Assembly (NCBI GenBank): GCA_012719555.1
Contig: JAAYAE010000379.1
Coordinates: forward strand, 1-6,046
DNA: 6,046 nt
Direction of reading: 5' to 3'
Source: Acholeplasmataceae bacterium
Lineage (GTDB): Bacteria; Bacillota; Negativicutes; Acidaminococcales; Acidaminococcaceae
The translations under genes and the position numbers were made by a program. Position 1 is the first letter of the stretch, and each line of letters opens with the position of its first letter. The notes beneath the pieces were generated by a model. It saw nothing but the letters and a program-made list of their open reading frames with translations, was not told the origin of the DNA and did not search any database. Shown one piece after another: positions 5,753-6,046 of the stretch.

Positions 5753-5760
5753 ATAATAAC

Positions 5761-6046
5761 TTAGAACGTAATAGTTATATCAGACCAGATTCGTTGATCT
5801 TTACGATTTTCTCCACCTTTTTCTTTGGTATCAAAATACTGCACAGTTGCTACTGTATTTTTCATGATAGTGTAACCGACACCTACCCCGTAGCCTTTAA
5901 ATCCGGTTAAGGCATCATCAAAGACAGCGGCATCAGTGGTATGCACAAAGAAGGTTGTGCGTGGTTGATTGTAGTAATTAGCAAACACGGTTATAGAGCC
6001 GGGCTTTTCAGGATCGGCTTCACCCCAAGATAGGCCTAAGGCGTAA
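5761..6046 (-). CDS. C-terminal end of an outer-membrane porin-like beta-barrel protein (5' part outside window)
   Basis: An open frame runs leftward from the window edge (first full codon Tyr at 6045-6043) to a TAA at 5763-5761, giving 94 residues. It shows alternating, aromatic-rich strands typical of porins: SITVFANYYNQP, GYGVGVGYTIMKNTVATVQYF, and the final IWSDITITF ending in the C-terminal Phe recognised by the Bam machinery. A GTG at 5988 is merely an internal Val codon. In Negativicutes such C-termini usually belong to proteins with an N-terminal SLH domain that tethers the barrel to the cell wall; that part would lie beyond the window and is not seen. Its substrate is unknown. It precedes cbiK by 55 nt with no terminator visible, so read-through is possible. 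Confidence 0.85.
   Translation of the reverse strand, partial: YALGLSWGEADPEKPGSITVFANYYNQPRTTFFVHTTDAAVFDDALTGFKGYGVGVGYTIMKNTVATVQYFDTKEKGGENRKDQRIWSDITITF

Noticed and set aside
5706..5760. Cobalamin riboswitch upstream of cbiK
   Set aside because: The gap is only 55 nt and lacks the conserved B12-box-like sequence; it is far too short for a full cobalamin aptamer.
5194..5910. Open frames on the plus strand over cbiK and the porin end
   Set aside because: They lie opposite well-supported genes, lack family similarity and good ribosome-binding sites, and have the composition of antisense shadows.

Overview
The window is an AT-rich stretch that looks like a diderm Firmicute of the class Negativicutes. 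Evidence: Firmicute-style Shine-Dalgarno sites and a CKIEH-type DtxR/MntR regulator sit beside the C-terminal end of an outer-membrane beta-barrel that finishes in phenylalanine. The genus (an Acidaminococcales or Selenomonadales member is plausible) cannot be fixed from this sequence alone.

Left part (1-1281): a divergent control region at about 794-985 separates two transcription units. Leftward runs a small metal-dependent DtxR/MntR-family repressor, then a CrcB/Fluc fluoride channel overlapping it by 4 nt (ATGA), then the first 16 codons of a secreted or membrane protein cut by the window edge. Rightward runs feoA and then feoB, the GTP-dependent ferrous iron uptake system. Each direction has a recognisable sigma-A-like promoter. 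A GTTAGC/GCTAAC inverted repeat lies at the expected feoA start of transcription and is a candidate operator for the divergent repressor. An AT-rich hairpin followed by a T tract begins inside the last codons of feoA and could act as a partial terminator between feoA and feoB.

Middle (3296-4830): feoB converges with a leftward MocR-family regulator (winged helix plus aminotransferase-like domain). The two share a terminator with an 18-bp perfect stem that has T tracts on both strands. The MocR protein has arginine (R300) where family members carry the lysine that forms the Schiff base with PLP, while the aspartate/tyrosine PLP-contact motif is kept. This is the most unusual protein-level feature seen.

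Right part (4801-6046): a leftward cbiK-like sirohydrochlorin cobaltochelatase lies 57 nt downstream of the end of a leftward porin gene, with its own intrinsic terminator before the mocR promoter.

Functionally the window is themed on metal and ion handling: ferrous iron import (FeoAB) under a probable iron-sensing repressor, fluoride export, metal insertion into a tetrapyrrole, and an outer-membrane porin. I see no mobile element, tRNA, rRNA, CRISPR array or clearly new multi-gene system; the points worth follow-up are regulatory layouts and the altered MocR active site.
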